NCBI RefSeq assembly: GCF_009176725.1
Contig: NZ_AP020337.1
Coordinates: 4,409,501-4,473,500 of the forward strand
DNA: 64,000 bases
From: Pseudomonas sp. KUIN-1
GTDB lineage: Bacteria; Pseudomonadota; Gammaproteobacteria; Pseudomonadales; Pseudomonadaceae
Direction of reading: 5' to 3'
The notes under the pieces are model-generated. The model saw only the letters and a program-made list of their open reading frames with translations, was not told the origin of the DNA and did not search any database. Positions 26,005-33,433 of the stretch are shown here, in pieces. Within the stretch, counting starts at the first letter, position 1. Every line of letters starts with the position of its first letter. Both the position numbers and the translations under genes were made by a program.

Positions 26005-27696
26005 TTACTTCTTCACACCCAGTTTCTTCAGTTCCTCGTCACGCAGCTCGCGACGCAGGATCTTGCCGACGTTGGTGGTTGGCAGCACGTCGCGGAATTC
26101 GACGCTGCGCGGCACTTTGTAGCCGGTCAGGTTGGCGCGCATGTGCGCCATGACCTGTTCCTTGGTCAGGGTAACGCCGGGTTTGGCCACCACGAAGACC
26201 TTGATGGTCTCGCCCGACTTCTCGTCCGGTACGCCGATCGCGGCGCACTGAAGCACACCGGGAAGTGTCGCCAGTACGTCTTCCAGTTCGTTGGGGTACA
26301 CATTGAAACCGGAGATCAGGATCATATCTTTCTTGCGATCGACAATCCGGATGTAGCCGTCAGGCTGGATGATCGCGATGTCGCCGGTCTTCAGCCAGCC
26401 TTCGCTGTCGATCATTTCATCGGTCGCTTCCTGGCGCTGCCAGTAGCCTTTCATGACCTGCGGCCCCTTGATGCACAGCTCGCCGGTTTCACCGAATGCC
26501 AGCTCATTGCCCGCATCGTCGATGACCTTGCACAGGGTCGACGGCACGGGAATGCCGATGCTGCCCATCTGCACGTACTGAGAAGGATTGACCGTGGCCA
26601 CCGGACTGGTCTCGGTCATGCCATAGCCTTCGCAGACCTGGCAGCCCGTCACCTGCTTCCAGCGCTCGGCGGCGGCCTGCTGCAAGGCCATGCCGCCGGA
26701 CAAGGTGACTTTCAACGCCGAGAAATCGAGGTTGCGGAAGCCGTCGCTATTGCACAGGGCCACGAACAGCGTGTTAAGACCGACAAAGCCGCTGAACTTC
26801 CATTTCGAAAGTTCCTTGACCATGGCCGGCAGGTCACGCGGGTTGCTGATCAGGATGTTGTGATTGCCAAGCAGCATCATCGCCATGCAATGAAAGGTGA
26901 AGGCGTAGATGTGATACAGCGGCAGCGGCGTGATGATGATTTCACAGCCTTCGTCCAGGTTGGACGCCATCAGCGCCCGGCATTGCAGCATGTTGGCGAT
27001 CAGGTTGCGGTGCGTCAGCATTGCCCCCTTGGCCACCCCGGTGGTGCCGCCGGTGTACTGCAGCACGGCAACGTCGACGCTGCCGGGCGACACGTCGGTC
27101 ACTGGCTGACCACGGCCCTTGCCCAGCACATCGTTGAATTTGATGGCCTTGGGCAAGTGATAGGCCGGAACCATTTTCTTCACGTACTTGATGACGCTGT
27201 TGATCAGCAAGCGCTTGAACGGTGACAGCATGTCGGCCACTTCGGTGACAATCACCTGCCTGATCTGCGTCCTGGGTACGACCTTCTCGGCCAGATGGGC
27301 CATGTTTGCCAGACACACCAGCGCCTTGGCACCGGAGTCATTGAACTGGTGTTCCATTTCCCGCGCGGTGTACAGCGGGTTGGTGTTGACCACGATCAGC
27401 CCGGCGCGAATCGCACCGAAGACGGCAATCGGGTACTGCAATACGTTGGGGAGCTGCACGGCGATACGGTCGCCCGGCTGCAGGTCGGTATGTTGCTGAA
27501 TCCAGGCGGCAAACGCGCCGGACAGCTCATACAGCTCACCGTAGGTGATGGTCTTGCCCAGATTGCTGAACGCCGGCTTGTCGGCGAAGCGCTGGCAGGA
27601 CTGCTTCAGGACCGCCTGGACGTTAGGGTACTCGTCGGGGTTGATATCGGCAGGGATACCGGACGGGTACTTGTCCTTCCAGAAGTTATCAATCAT
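26005..27696 (-). CDS. fadD1: Long-chain fatty acyl-CoA ligase
   Basis: A 563-residue AMP-forming acyl-CoA synthetase with the AMP/ATP motif TGGTTGVAKGAM, the GYGMTETSP motif, the adenylate-binding GWLKTGDIA segment and the C-terminal catalytic Lys region near GKILRREL. It activates exogenous long-chain fatty acids to acyl-CoA at the inner membrane, trapping them for beta-oxidation. It lies downstream of its paralogue fadD2 on the same strand, with a 355-bp gap containing a strong terminator for fadD2, so it has its own promoter. The FadD1-FadD2 tandem is the known arrangement in Pseudomonas. Confidence 0.94.
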   Translation of the reverse strand: MIDNFWKDKYPSGIPADINPDEYPNVQAVLKQSCQRFADKPAFSNLGKTITYGELYELSGAFAAWIQQHTDLQPGDRIAVQLPNVLQYPIAVFGAIRAGLIVVNTNPLYTAREMEHQFNDSGAKALVCLANMAHLAEKVVPRTQIRQVIVTEVADMLSPFKRLLINSVIKYVKKMVPAYHLPKAIKFNDVLGKGRGQPVTDVSPGSVDVAVLQYTGGTTGVAKGAMLTHRNLIANMLQCRALMASNLDEGCEIIITPLPLYHIYAFTFHCMAMMLLGNHNILISNPRDLPAMVKELSKWKFSGFVGLNTLFVALCNSDGFRNLDFSALKVTLSGGMALQQAAAERWKQVTGCQVCEGYGMTETSPVATVNPSQYVQMGSIGIPVPSTLCKVIDDAGNELAFGETGELCIKGPQVMKGYWQRQEATDEMIDSEGWLKTGDIAIIQPDGYIRIVDRKKDMILISGFNVYPNELEDVLATLPGVLQCAAIGVPDEKSGETIKVFVVAKPGVTLTKEQVMAHMRANLTGYKVPRSVEFRDVLPTTNVGKILRRELRDEELKKLGVKK

Positions 27697-28051
27697 TCAG
27701 TCGGCTCCGTAGCGATAGCGAATTCTTCACATCGCCTGAAGCGATGATTTTCTTGTGCTTGGAATTATGCAGTAGACGCTTTTTCCGCTTTATGACTGAT
27801 CAAAAAGCGCGCCGAGAGTAGCAGCTTTGCCAAACGTCGACTAGAGGCAGAAGCAGGCCGCACAGTCACCAATAAGACCAGAAAATCACATCTGGTCACT
27901 TTTAATGCATTTAATAAAAACCTCATCACTGCCTCAAAAGCACCGGACCAGAGCGGCCAGTCAGCATAATCGCCTGTTTCCGAAAAAAATCGACCCCGTT
28001 TGCAGCGGTCTGCGAACGGGGCCAGGTACACAGATGGAGACGATTAAAGGG
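27697..28051. other. Intergenic region between fadD2 and fadD1
   Basis: Holds the fadD2 terminator (27983-28021) and, in the fadD1 leader, two inverted repeats: CATCGC/GCGATG around 27730-27746 and CGCTTTTT (27777-27784) with AAAAAGCG (27802-27809). The fadD1 promoter must lie here. I see no gene. A PsrA-type operator could be expected from the family but I cannot point to a convincing one. Confidence 0.45.
27983..28021 (-). terminator. Rho-independent terminator of fadD2
   Basis: On the minus strand a 12-bp stem (CCCCGTTCGCAG with CTGCAAACGGGG, one G-U pair) with a 4-nt loop is followed by TCGATTTTTTT. It lies 31 nt after the fadD2 stop and separates fadD2 from fadD1 transcription. Confidence 0.85.
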
Positions 28052-29740
28052 TCAGGCGATGTCACGAAGCTCGCGGCGCAGAATCTTGCCCACCGGGGTC
28101 ATCGGCAATGAATCACGCAGAACGATCTGCCTGGGCACCTTGTAGCCGGTGAAATTCTCTTTGCAGAAGGCCTTGAGCTCTTCAATGCTCAGCCCCGGGT
28201 CTCGCGCCACCACGAACAGCTTCACAGCCTCCCCCGAGCGCTCGTCCGGCACGCCGATACAGGCGCAGTTGGCGACTTTCGGATGAGCCATGACCACGTC
28301 TTCGATTTCGTTGGGGTAGACGTTGAAACCGGACACGATGATCAGGTCTTTCTTGCGGTCGACGATACTGACAAACCCGTCAGCGCCAATCACGGCAATA
28401 TCACCGGTCTTGAACCAGCCTTCGGCATCCAGGCACTCGGCCGTGGCATCAGGCTGGTTCCAGTAGCCTTTCATGACCTGCGGCCCCTTGATGCACAGCT
28501 CGCCACGCTCGCCGAAAGGCAACTCGACGCCATTGTCATCGATGACTTTCATGGCGGTGCCGGGCACGGGAATACCCACGGTTCCCAGACGCGCCAGCGC
28601 GCCGTAGGGATTGGCACTGGCAACAGGCGACGTCTCGGTCAGGCCGTACCCTTCGACGATCGTGCAGCCGGTGATCTGCGCCCAGCGCTCGGCCGTGGCC
28701 TTGACCAGTGCAGTGCCGCCGGAGTTGGTGCTTTTCAGCGCCGAGAAATCCAGTTTTTTGAATTCCGGATGGTTCATGAGCGCCACGAACAGTGTGTTGA
28801 GGCCGATCATGGCAGTGAACTGCCACTTGCCCAGCTCCTTGATGAAGCCGCCGATATCGCGAGGGTTGGTAATCAGGATGTTGTGATTGCCACTGATCAT
28901 CATGCACATGCAGTTCGCCGTAAACGCGTAGATGTGATAGAGCGGCAGCGGCGCGATCATCACCTCTTTGCCTTCTTCAAACAGCGATCCGCCTTGCGGC
29001 CCTTGCTGACGCATGCAGGCATAGACCTGCTGCATGTTGGCGACCAGATTGCCATGGGTGAGCATCGCGCCCTTGGCCAGCCCCGTGGTGCCACCGGTGT
29101 ACTGCAGAACGGCAACATCCTGCAGACCTCGCGGTACGACCTGCATGCGGCTGTCACGCCCCAGGCGCAGCGCCCGCTTGAAGCCGACGGCCTGAGGCAG
29201 ATGGAATTCAGGGACCATCTTCTTGACCTTGTCGACGATGGTATTGACCAGCCAGCCCTTGGCCGCCGACTGCATGTCGCCCATTTTCACTTCGATCAGG
29301 TATTCGATGGCCGTGTCCGGCAGCACTTCCTGCACCAGCTTGCCGAACAGGTTGAGGTAAACCAGCGCCCGGGCACCGGAGTCCTTGAATTGATGGCGCA
29401 TCTCGCGCGCGGTGTACAGCGGGTTGGTATTGACCACCGTCAGACCGGCACGCATCGCACCGAATACGGCGATCGGATACTGCAGGATATTGGGCATCTG
29501 TACGGCAATGCGGTCACCCGGCACCAGTTGCGTGTGCTGCTGCAAATACGCGGCGAAGGCGGCAGAGTGACGCTCGAGCTCCGCGTAGGTCAGCGTCACG
29601 CCCATGTTGCTGAACGCAGGTCGGTCGGCGAATTTCCTGCAGCAGCGCTCGAACACATCGACGACCGATTGGTAGGTCTGCAGATCCACCTCGGCGTCGA
29701 CACCCGCCGGACGCTTGTCATCCCAGAAGTCAGCTTGCAT
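28052..29740 (-). CDS. fadD2: Long-chain fatty acyl-CoA ligase
   Basis: 562 residues from the ATG at 29740, which has AAAGGA 10 nt upstream; a further in-frame start 24 nt earlier is less well placed. It carries TGGTTGLAKGAM, GYGLTETSP, GWFKTGDIA and VGKILRREL as in fadD1, to which it is clearly paralogous along its length. In P. aeruginosa the two ligases differ in chain-length preference and growth condition. It is divergent from the MaoC hydratase gene across 368 bp. Confidence 0.94.
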   Translation of the reverse strand: MQADFWDDKRPAGVDAEVDLQTYQSVVDVFERCCRKFADRPAFSNMGVTLTYAELERHSAAFAAYLQQHTQLVPGDRIAVQMPNILQYPIAVFGAMRAGLTVVNTNPLYTAREMRHQFKDSGARALVYLNLFGKLVQEVLPDTAIEYLIEVKMGDMQSAAKGWLVNTIVDKVKKMVPEFHLPQAVGFKRALRLGRDSRMQVVPRGLQDVAVLQYTGGTTGLAKGAMLTHGNLVANMQQVYACMRQQGPQGGSLFEEGKEVMIAPLPLYHIYAFTANCMCMMISGNHNILITNPRDIGGFIKELGKWQFTAMIGLNTLFVALMNHPEFKKLDFSALKSTNSGGTALVKATAERWAQITGCTIVEGYGLTETSPVASANPYGALARLGTVGIPVPGTAMKVIDDNGVELPFGERGELCIKGPQVMKGYWNQPDATAECLDAEGWFKTGDIAVIGADGFVSIVDRKKDLIIVSGFNVYPNEIEDVVMAHPKVANCACIGVPDERSGEAVKLFVVARDPGLSIEELKAFCKENFTGYKVPRQIVLRDSLPMTPVGKILRRELRDIA

Positions 29741-30108
29741 TATTTTTATCCTTTTTCCCTGCATAGGTCTGGGCGGACGTTAGCAGTTAAAGTGCCGCAG
29801 GCAAATAATCGTCCGGGCCTCATCAGCAGCATGAATCTTGTCTCTGTTCAGACTGAAATCCGTCGCCGGCGATACACTGCCCAAGGCAATCGGGCTGGCA
29901 AAGACACTTGCCCGATAGCGCAATAGCTGTATTCACACAACGTTTGCTTATTATTTGCCTTGAATGTGATCCGGGGAGCGCCAGCAAGCGTCTGAATGAT
30001 CTTGTCCGCGCATTGGCGGCGACAGGTCATCAAGTGTTACAAATCGAGGCCAGGTCGGATTGCACGAACCGGCGCGCTTCAATTCATTTTTATTGTCAGG
30101 ACAGCCAC
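29741..30108. other. Divergent control region, fadD2 / MaoC hydratase
   Basis: 368 bp without a convincing gene. It contains a small inverted repeat GGCAA-N6-TTGCC near 29897-29912 and an AT-richer part near 29930-29975 that could hold the promoter of the MaoC gene. An open frame from 29908 that runs into the MaoC gene has no SD and is rejected as coding. Confidence 0.4.
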
Positions 30109-30579
30109 ATGACTCAAGTCACCAACACGCCTTACGAAGCCCTTGAAGTCGGTCAGACCGCCAGCTACAGCAAGACAGTGGAAGAGCGTGATATTCAACT
30201 GTTCGCCGCCATGTCCGGTGACCACAACCCGGTCCACCTGGACGCCGAATACGCCGCCAAGACCATGTTCAAGGAGCGCATTGCCCACGGCATGTTCAGC
30301 GGCGCGCTGATCAGCGCGGCGGTTGCGTGCGAGTTGCCTGGCCCCGGCACCATCTATATCGGTCAGCAGATGACCTTCCTCAAGCCGGTAAAACTGGGCG
30401 ATACCCTGACTGTGCGCCTGGAAATCCTGGAAAAACTGCCGAAGTTCCGCGTGCGCATCGCCACCCGCGTTTTCAATCAGAACGATGAGCTGGTTGTAGA
30501 CGGCGAAGCCGAGATTCTCGCCCCGCGCAAGCAGCAGACCGTCGACCTGACCGTATTGCCCGAGATCACTTTCGGCTGA
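30109..30579 (+). CDS. MaoC-family (R)-specific enoyl-CoA hydratase
   Basis: 156 residues from the ATG at 30109 (CAGGAC about 10 nt upstream). Single hot-dog domain with the hydratase-2 motif: Asp38 and His43 in GDHNPVH, the catalytic pair of PhaJ-type enzymes. These hydrate trans-2-enoyl-CoA to (R)-3-hydroxyacyl-CoA, linking beta-oxidation to polyhydroxyalkanoate or rhamnolipid precursors. Gene context (next to fadD2) matches PhaJ3 (PA3302) of P. aeruginosa from memory. The next gene downstream, hopAK1, is unrelated and starts after its own promoter. Confidence 0.85.
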   Translation: MTQVTNTPYEALEVGQTASYSKTVEERDIQLFAAMSGDHNPVHLDAEYAAKTMFKERIAHGMFSGALISAAVACELPGPGTIYIGQQMTFLKPVKLGDTLTVRLEILEKLPKFRVRIATRVFNQNDELVVDGEAEILAPRKQQTVDLTVLPEITFG

Positions 30580-30657
30580 TACCGCGCACGGGCGTGCGCC
30601 ACGCAGCGCGCACGCCCGACTCGCCAGTGGCCTGAACAAAAAATTCATGATGCATCC

Positions 30658-30685
30658 GGAACTGCTTTTCTGCGCTTTCCACTCA
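30658..30685 (+). promoter_or_regulatory. hrp box (HrpL promoter) of hopAK1
   Basis: GGAACT at 30658-30663, a 15-nt spacer, and CCACTCA at 30679-30685 match the hrp box GGAAC(C/T)-N15/16-CCACNNA recognised by the ECF sigma factor HrpL. It is 66 nt before the ATG at 30751. A second GGAACC at 30687 lacks a CCACNNA at the right distance. Confidence 0.88.
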
Positions 30686-30750
30686 GGGAACCAGTAGCGC
30701 TCCCTTATCCGGGTCACGAATTGTTCATCCCACAGGCGGGGAAATCAGCC

Positions 30751-32382
30751 ATGAATACGATCAACAGAAACTACTACCCCGTCTCCGGGATTCCTGCGCA
30801 GGACGCCCCGGCACAGACCGATCAACTGCCGCCTCAAGGCCAGGGCATCAAGCCGGGCCACAATAGCAACCTGATCGACTTCGGCCTGACACAGCAGGCC
30901 AATGGCCCGCACTCCTCGCTGAATACCTTGGGCTCCAGAGTCCAGCCGACTGACACGAACACGTCTTCAAATATGCCGGGTGGCAACGGTGAGCAGGTAC
31001 TGAACAAACTTGTGCAAGCGATCCGCAACATCCTCAACAACCTGCTCTCGCTGCTGGAAGGAAATCTACACAACGGCTCTGGGCCTGCACAGCCTCAACG
31101 CGATCAGACGCCGACGCTCGCTCAATCGCCCTCTTCCGCCTCCCCTTCCTCGTCGCCGCCTTCAACACCTCAGGGCAACGCAGAAAAACCCTTTGTGGTG
31201 CAGAACGATCACCCTTCAGAAAAACCTGTATCACTGCAAAAGAATACAGAGCCGACGTCCGCTGCGCCGTCACAAACAGCACCCCGGACGACCGAGCGAA
31301 GCAGTGCCACCCCAGACAAGACACCCGCCAGACCCGATGCGGTAAACCCGGCAGTGGTCCATGACCTTGCGCTGCCGAAAACTTCGACGGACACCACCGC
31401 CAAACCCGATAACACGGTTAACGCAGCCAAAACCGCGACCCCGGCCGCGCATGGCCAGGGCGCGGACATGTCCGGCATCATGGGTTTCGCCAAAGAGGCC
31501 AACACCACCGGCGGTAACGGCGGCGAAGTCGTCACGGTCAATACCGTGGCGGACCTCAAGAAGTACATGGAGGACGACAAAGCCCGCACCGTCAAACTGG
31601 GGGCCAACCTGTCTGCCGACAGCAAGGTGACCATCAACTTTGGCGCCAACAAGACCCTGCTGGGCACCGACAAGGGCAACAGCCTGCACAACATCTACCT
31701 GGCCAGCGGCAAGACCGCCAGCAATGACATCTTCCAGAACCTGAACTTCGACCACGACAGCCGTTATCGCGAAAACGGTGACATGCAGATGTTCATCAGC
31801 AGCGGTCAGAAATACTGGATCGACCACAACACCTATTCAGGCACCAAGGATCAGAACGCCAAAGGCCTGGACAAGCTGCTGTATGTCGGCGGGACGGCAG
31901 ACAACGTCAGCCTGACCAACTCTAAATTCCAGAACAACGAATACGGCGTGATTCTTGGTCAGCCGGACGACTCCGCTCAAGCCAAGGCCGAGTACAAGGG
32001 TTACCCGCGCATGACCATCGCCAACAATGTGTTCAGCAACCTTGATGTTCGCGCACCCGGCCTGATGCGTCATGGGCAATTTGATGTGCTCAACAACTCG
32101 ATCGACAACTTCCATCTTGGCTTCACCGCGACGGGGGATGCGACCATCCTTTCGCAGGACAACTATTTCGCGAAAGGCGTGGATGTTTCCGACAAGGCCA
32201 GCAACTCCGGCGTGCTGGATGACTATGGCGATGCGCACTTCAAGGACATCGGCAGCAATGTCAGCTTCACCCAGAAGTCACCCGTGACCGCCTGGACGCC
32301 GAGCTATCAGCGCGACATCAAGACCGCCGAAGCCGCCAGAGCCTATGACCTGGCCAATGCCGGCGCCAAAACCGTGAGCTGA
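30751..32382 (+). CDS. hopAK1: Type III secretion helper with pectate lyase domain
   Basis: 543 residues from the ATG at 30751 (GGGGA 9 nt upstream). Residues 1-~240 are low-complexity, rich in Ser, Pro, Thr, Gln and Asn, with a short amphipathic segment (VQAIRNILNNLLSLLEG), as in harpins. Residues ~245-530 form a PL1-like pectate lyase beta-helix: GFAKEANTTGGNGGEV, WIDHNTYSG and R434-A-P with R440 in the RAPGLMRHG motif that aligns with the catalytic R-x-P-x-x-R. Together with the hrp box this identifies HopAK1, related to HrpW, thought to help translocation through plant cell walls. Enzyme activity is not shown by the sequence alone. It is inserted alone between housekeeping genes. Confidence 0.92.
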   Translation: MNTINRNYYPVSGIPAQDAPAQTDQLPPQGQGIKPGHNSNLIDFGLTQQANGPHSSLNTLGSRVQPTDTNTSSNMPGGNGEQVLNKLVQAIRNILNNLLSLLEGNLHNGSGPAQPQRDQTPTLAQSPSSASPSSSPPSTPQGNAEKPFVVQNDHPSEKPVSLQKNTEPTSAAPSQTAPRTTERSSATPDKTPARPDAVNPAVVHDLALPKTSTDTTAKPDNTVNAAKTATPAAHGQGADMSGIMGFAKEANTTGGNGGEVVTVNTVADLKKYMEDDKARTVKLGANLSADSKVTINFGANKTLLGTDKGNSLHNIYLASGKTASNDIFQNLNFDHDSRYRENGDMQMFISSGQKYWIDHNTYSGTKDQNAKGLDKLLYVGGTADNVSLTNSKFQNNEYGVILGQPDDSAQAKAEYKGYPRMTIANNVFSNLDVRAPGLMRHGQFDVLNNSIDNFHLGFTATGDATILSQDNYFAKGVDVSDKASNSGVLDDYGDAHFKDIGSNVSFTQKSPVTAWTPSYQRDIKTAEAARAYDLANAGAKTVS

Positions 32383-32421
32383 TAGCGCGCGGCGCTCGAT
32401 GCAGGGCGCGGCATGCAGACG

Positions 32422-32446
32422 AAAAAAAGGGCGACCGAAGTCGCCC
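32422..32446 (-). terminator. Rho-independent terminator (minus strand)
   Basis: On the minus strand GGGCGAC-TTCG-GTCGCCC is followed by TTTTTTTC. It serves the small minus-strand gene ending at 32600; on the plus strand the same hairpin lies 46 nt after hopAK1 and may stop that transcript weakly. Confidence 0.8.
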
Positions 32447-32599
32447 CAAGTGCCTTGCGTGCTCATTGAATGCGGGAGGCGCGTGTCCGCCCGCAGCGCA
32501 TTCGATGGAGCAAGATTAAGGCAGCGTGCATAAAGACGAGTTGATCCAGATCAGCTGTTGTAAAACCAAACTGATCAGATCAAGGGTGTGGCGGCGGGA

Positions 32600-32758
32600 T
32601 CAGCGCTTTTTAGGCTTTTTGCCGGACTTTTTCGGCTTGCCCAACGGCATGGCCTGCTCGAAGGCATTGCGTACTTCATTGAGGCGCTTGTCATTCAGAT
32701 CGTGGATACGCCTGGCGCGCTCGGCACCCAGGTCGATCAGTTGTGCATCGTCGCTCAT
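32600..32758 (-). CDS. Small basic protein, function unknown
   Basis: 52 residues from MSDDAQLIDLG (ATG 32758). A short alpha-helical first part rich in Arg/Glu (ERARRIHDLNDKRLNEVRNAF) precedes a lysine-rich tail (KPKKSGKKPKKR), which suggests nucleic-acid or acidic-protein contact. An in-frame extension to 32794 has no SD. I recognise it only as a conserved small pseudomonad protein near rapA. A terminator lies about 150 nt downstream. Confidence 0.65.
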   Translation of the reverse strand: MSDDAQLIDLGAERARRIHDLNDKRLNEVRNAFEQAMPLGKPKKSGKKPKKR

Positions 32759-32858
32759 GGCTTGCGGTTCTCGAACACGGGGAATCAGGACCAATAATGC
32801 TCAATCGCGGCAGCCCTGACCAGTCCCGTGACCCGCACAGACATGGGCAGTGCAGCGA

Positions 32859-33200
32859 TCAGATCTGAATATCCACCCAAAGCCCCTGGCGCGGCTCATC
32901 GTCGATGAGCGGTACGACGGGTACGGTGTTGTCGGCGTTCAGCGAGTCACCCGGGACCACCAGCCCCACGTATTCCTCGGCTTCTGCGCCGCCATGAGCC
33001 TGCTGCTGTTGCTGCTGGCGCTGTTGCTCTTCACGCAACAGCAACGCGCTGCGCTCAGTATCTTCATTGCGCAGGTCGATGGAAGTCTCGCTGGAGCTCT
33101 GCTGAACCGGCGCTACAGGCGGAATGTCCGGCATGCGTTTGGCCGGATCCAGCTGTGATGTCACAGGCACCACACTTAACGGAAGCATAGGTTGCAGCAT
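32859..33200 (-). CDS. Conserved hypothetical protein, Gln-rich
   Basis: 113 residues with a strong SD (AGAGGAGA, 7-8 nt before the ATG). It starts with a proline/valine-rich stretch, has a central charged helix ending in a run of glutamines (REEQQRQQQQQQAHGG) and a C-terminal VVPLIDDEPRQGLWVDIQI. No signal peptide or known domain is visible. It may be a relative of pseudomonad proteins that are sometimes labelled aspartate-semialdehyde dehydrogenase, but nothing here supports an enzyme. It is divergent from rapA. Confidence 0.7.
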   Translation of the reverse strand: MLQPMLPLSVVPVTSQLDPAKRMPDIPPVAPVQQSSSETSIDLRNEDTERSALLLREEQQRQQQQQQAHGGAEAEEYVGLVVPGDSLNADNTVPVVPLIDDEPRQGLWVDIQI

Positions 33201-33433
33201 GGTTTTATCTCCTCTTACCGGGGTGTCGGCCGTGCACGAGGCAACTTGAACCGGGCTGAAATAGCCAGTAGTGGTTTATAAGATCTTTTTTGACCCCTCT
33301 CAGTGAAATAAGTGTCATGGAACCAAAAATTCGATAGGTTCCGGCGCTGACCATGAGTTTTTTCACGCCGCCTTTGGCCTTCGGGGCGCGTTCCGTTAAC
33401 ATACTCAGCTTTTTCAAGCGGGAGACAGGCAGC

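Noticed and set aside
29908..30108. N-terminal extension of the MaoC hydratase
   Set aside because: The extension has no SD, low-complexity sequence and would double the family N terminus; the ATG at 30109 fits.
30687..30720. Second GGAACC as an alternative hrp box
   Set aside because: No CCACNNA occurs 15-16 nt later; the upstream GGAACT box fits fully.
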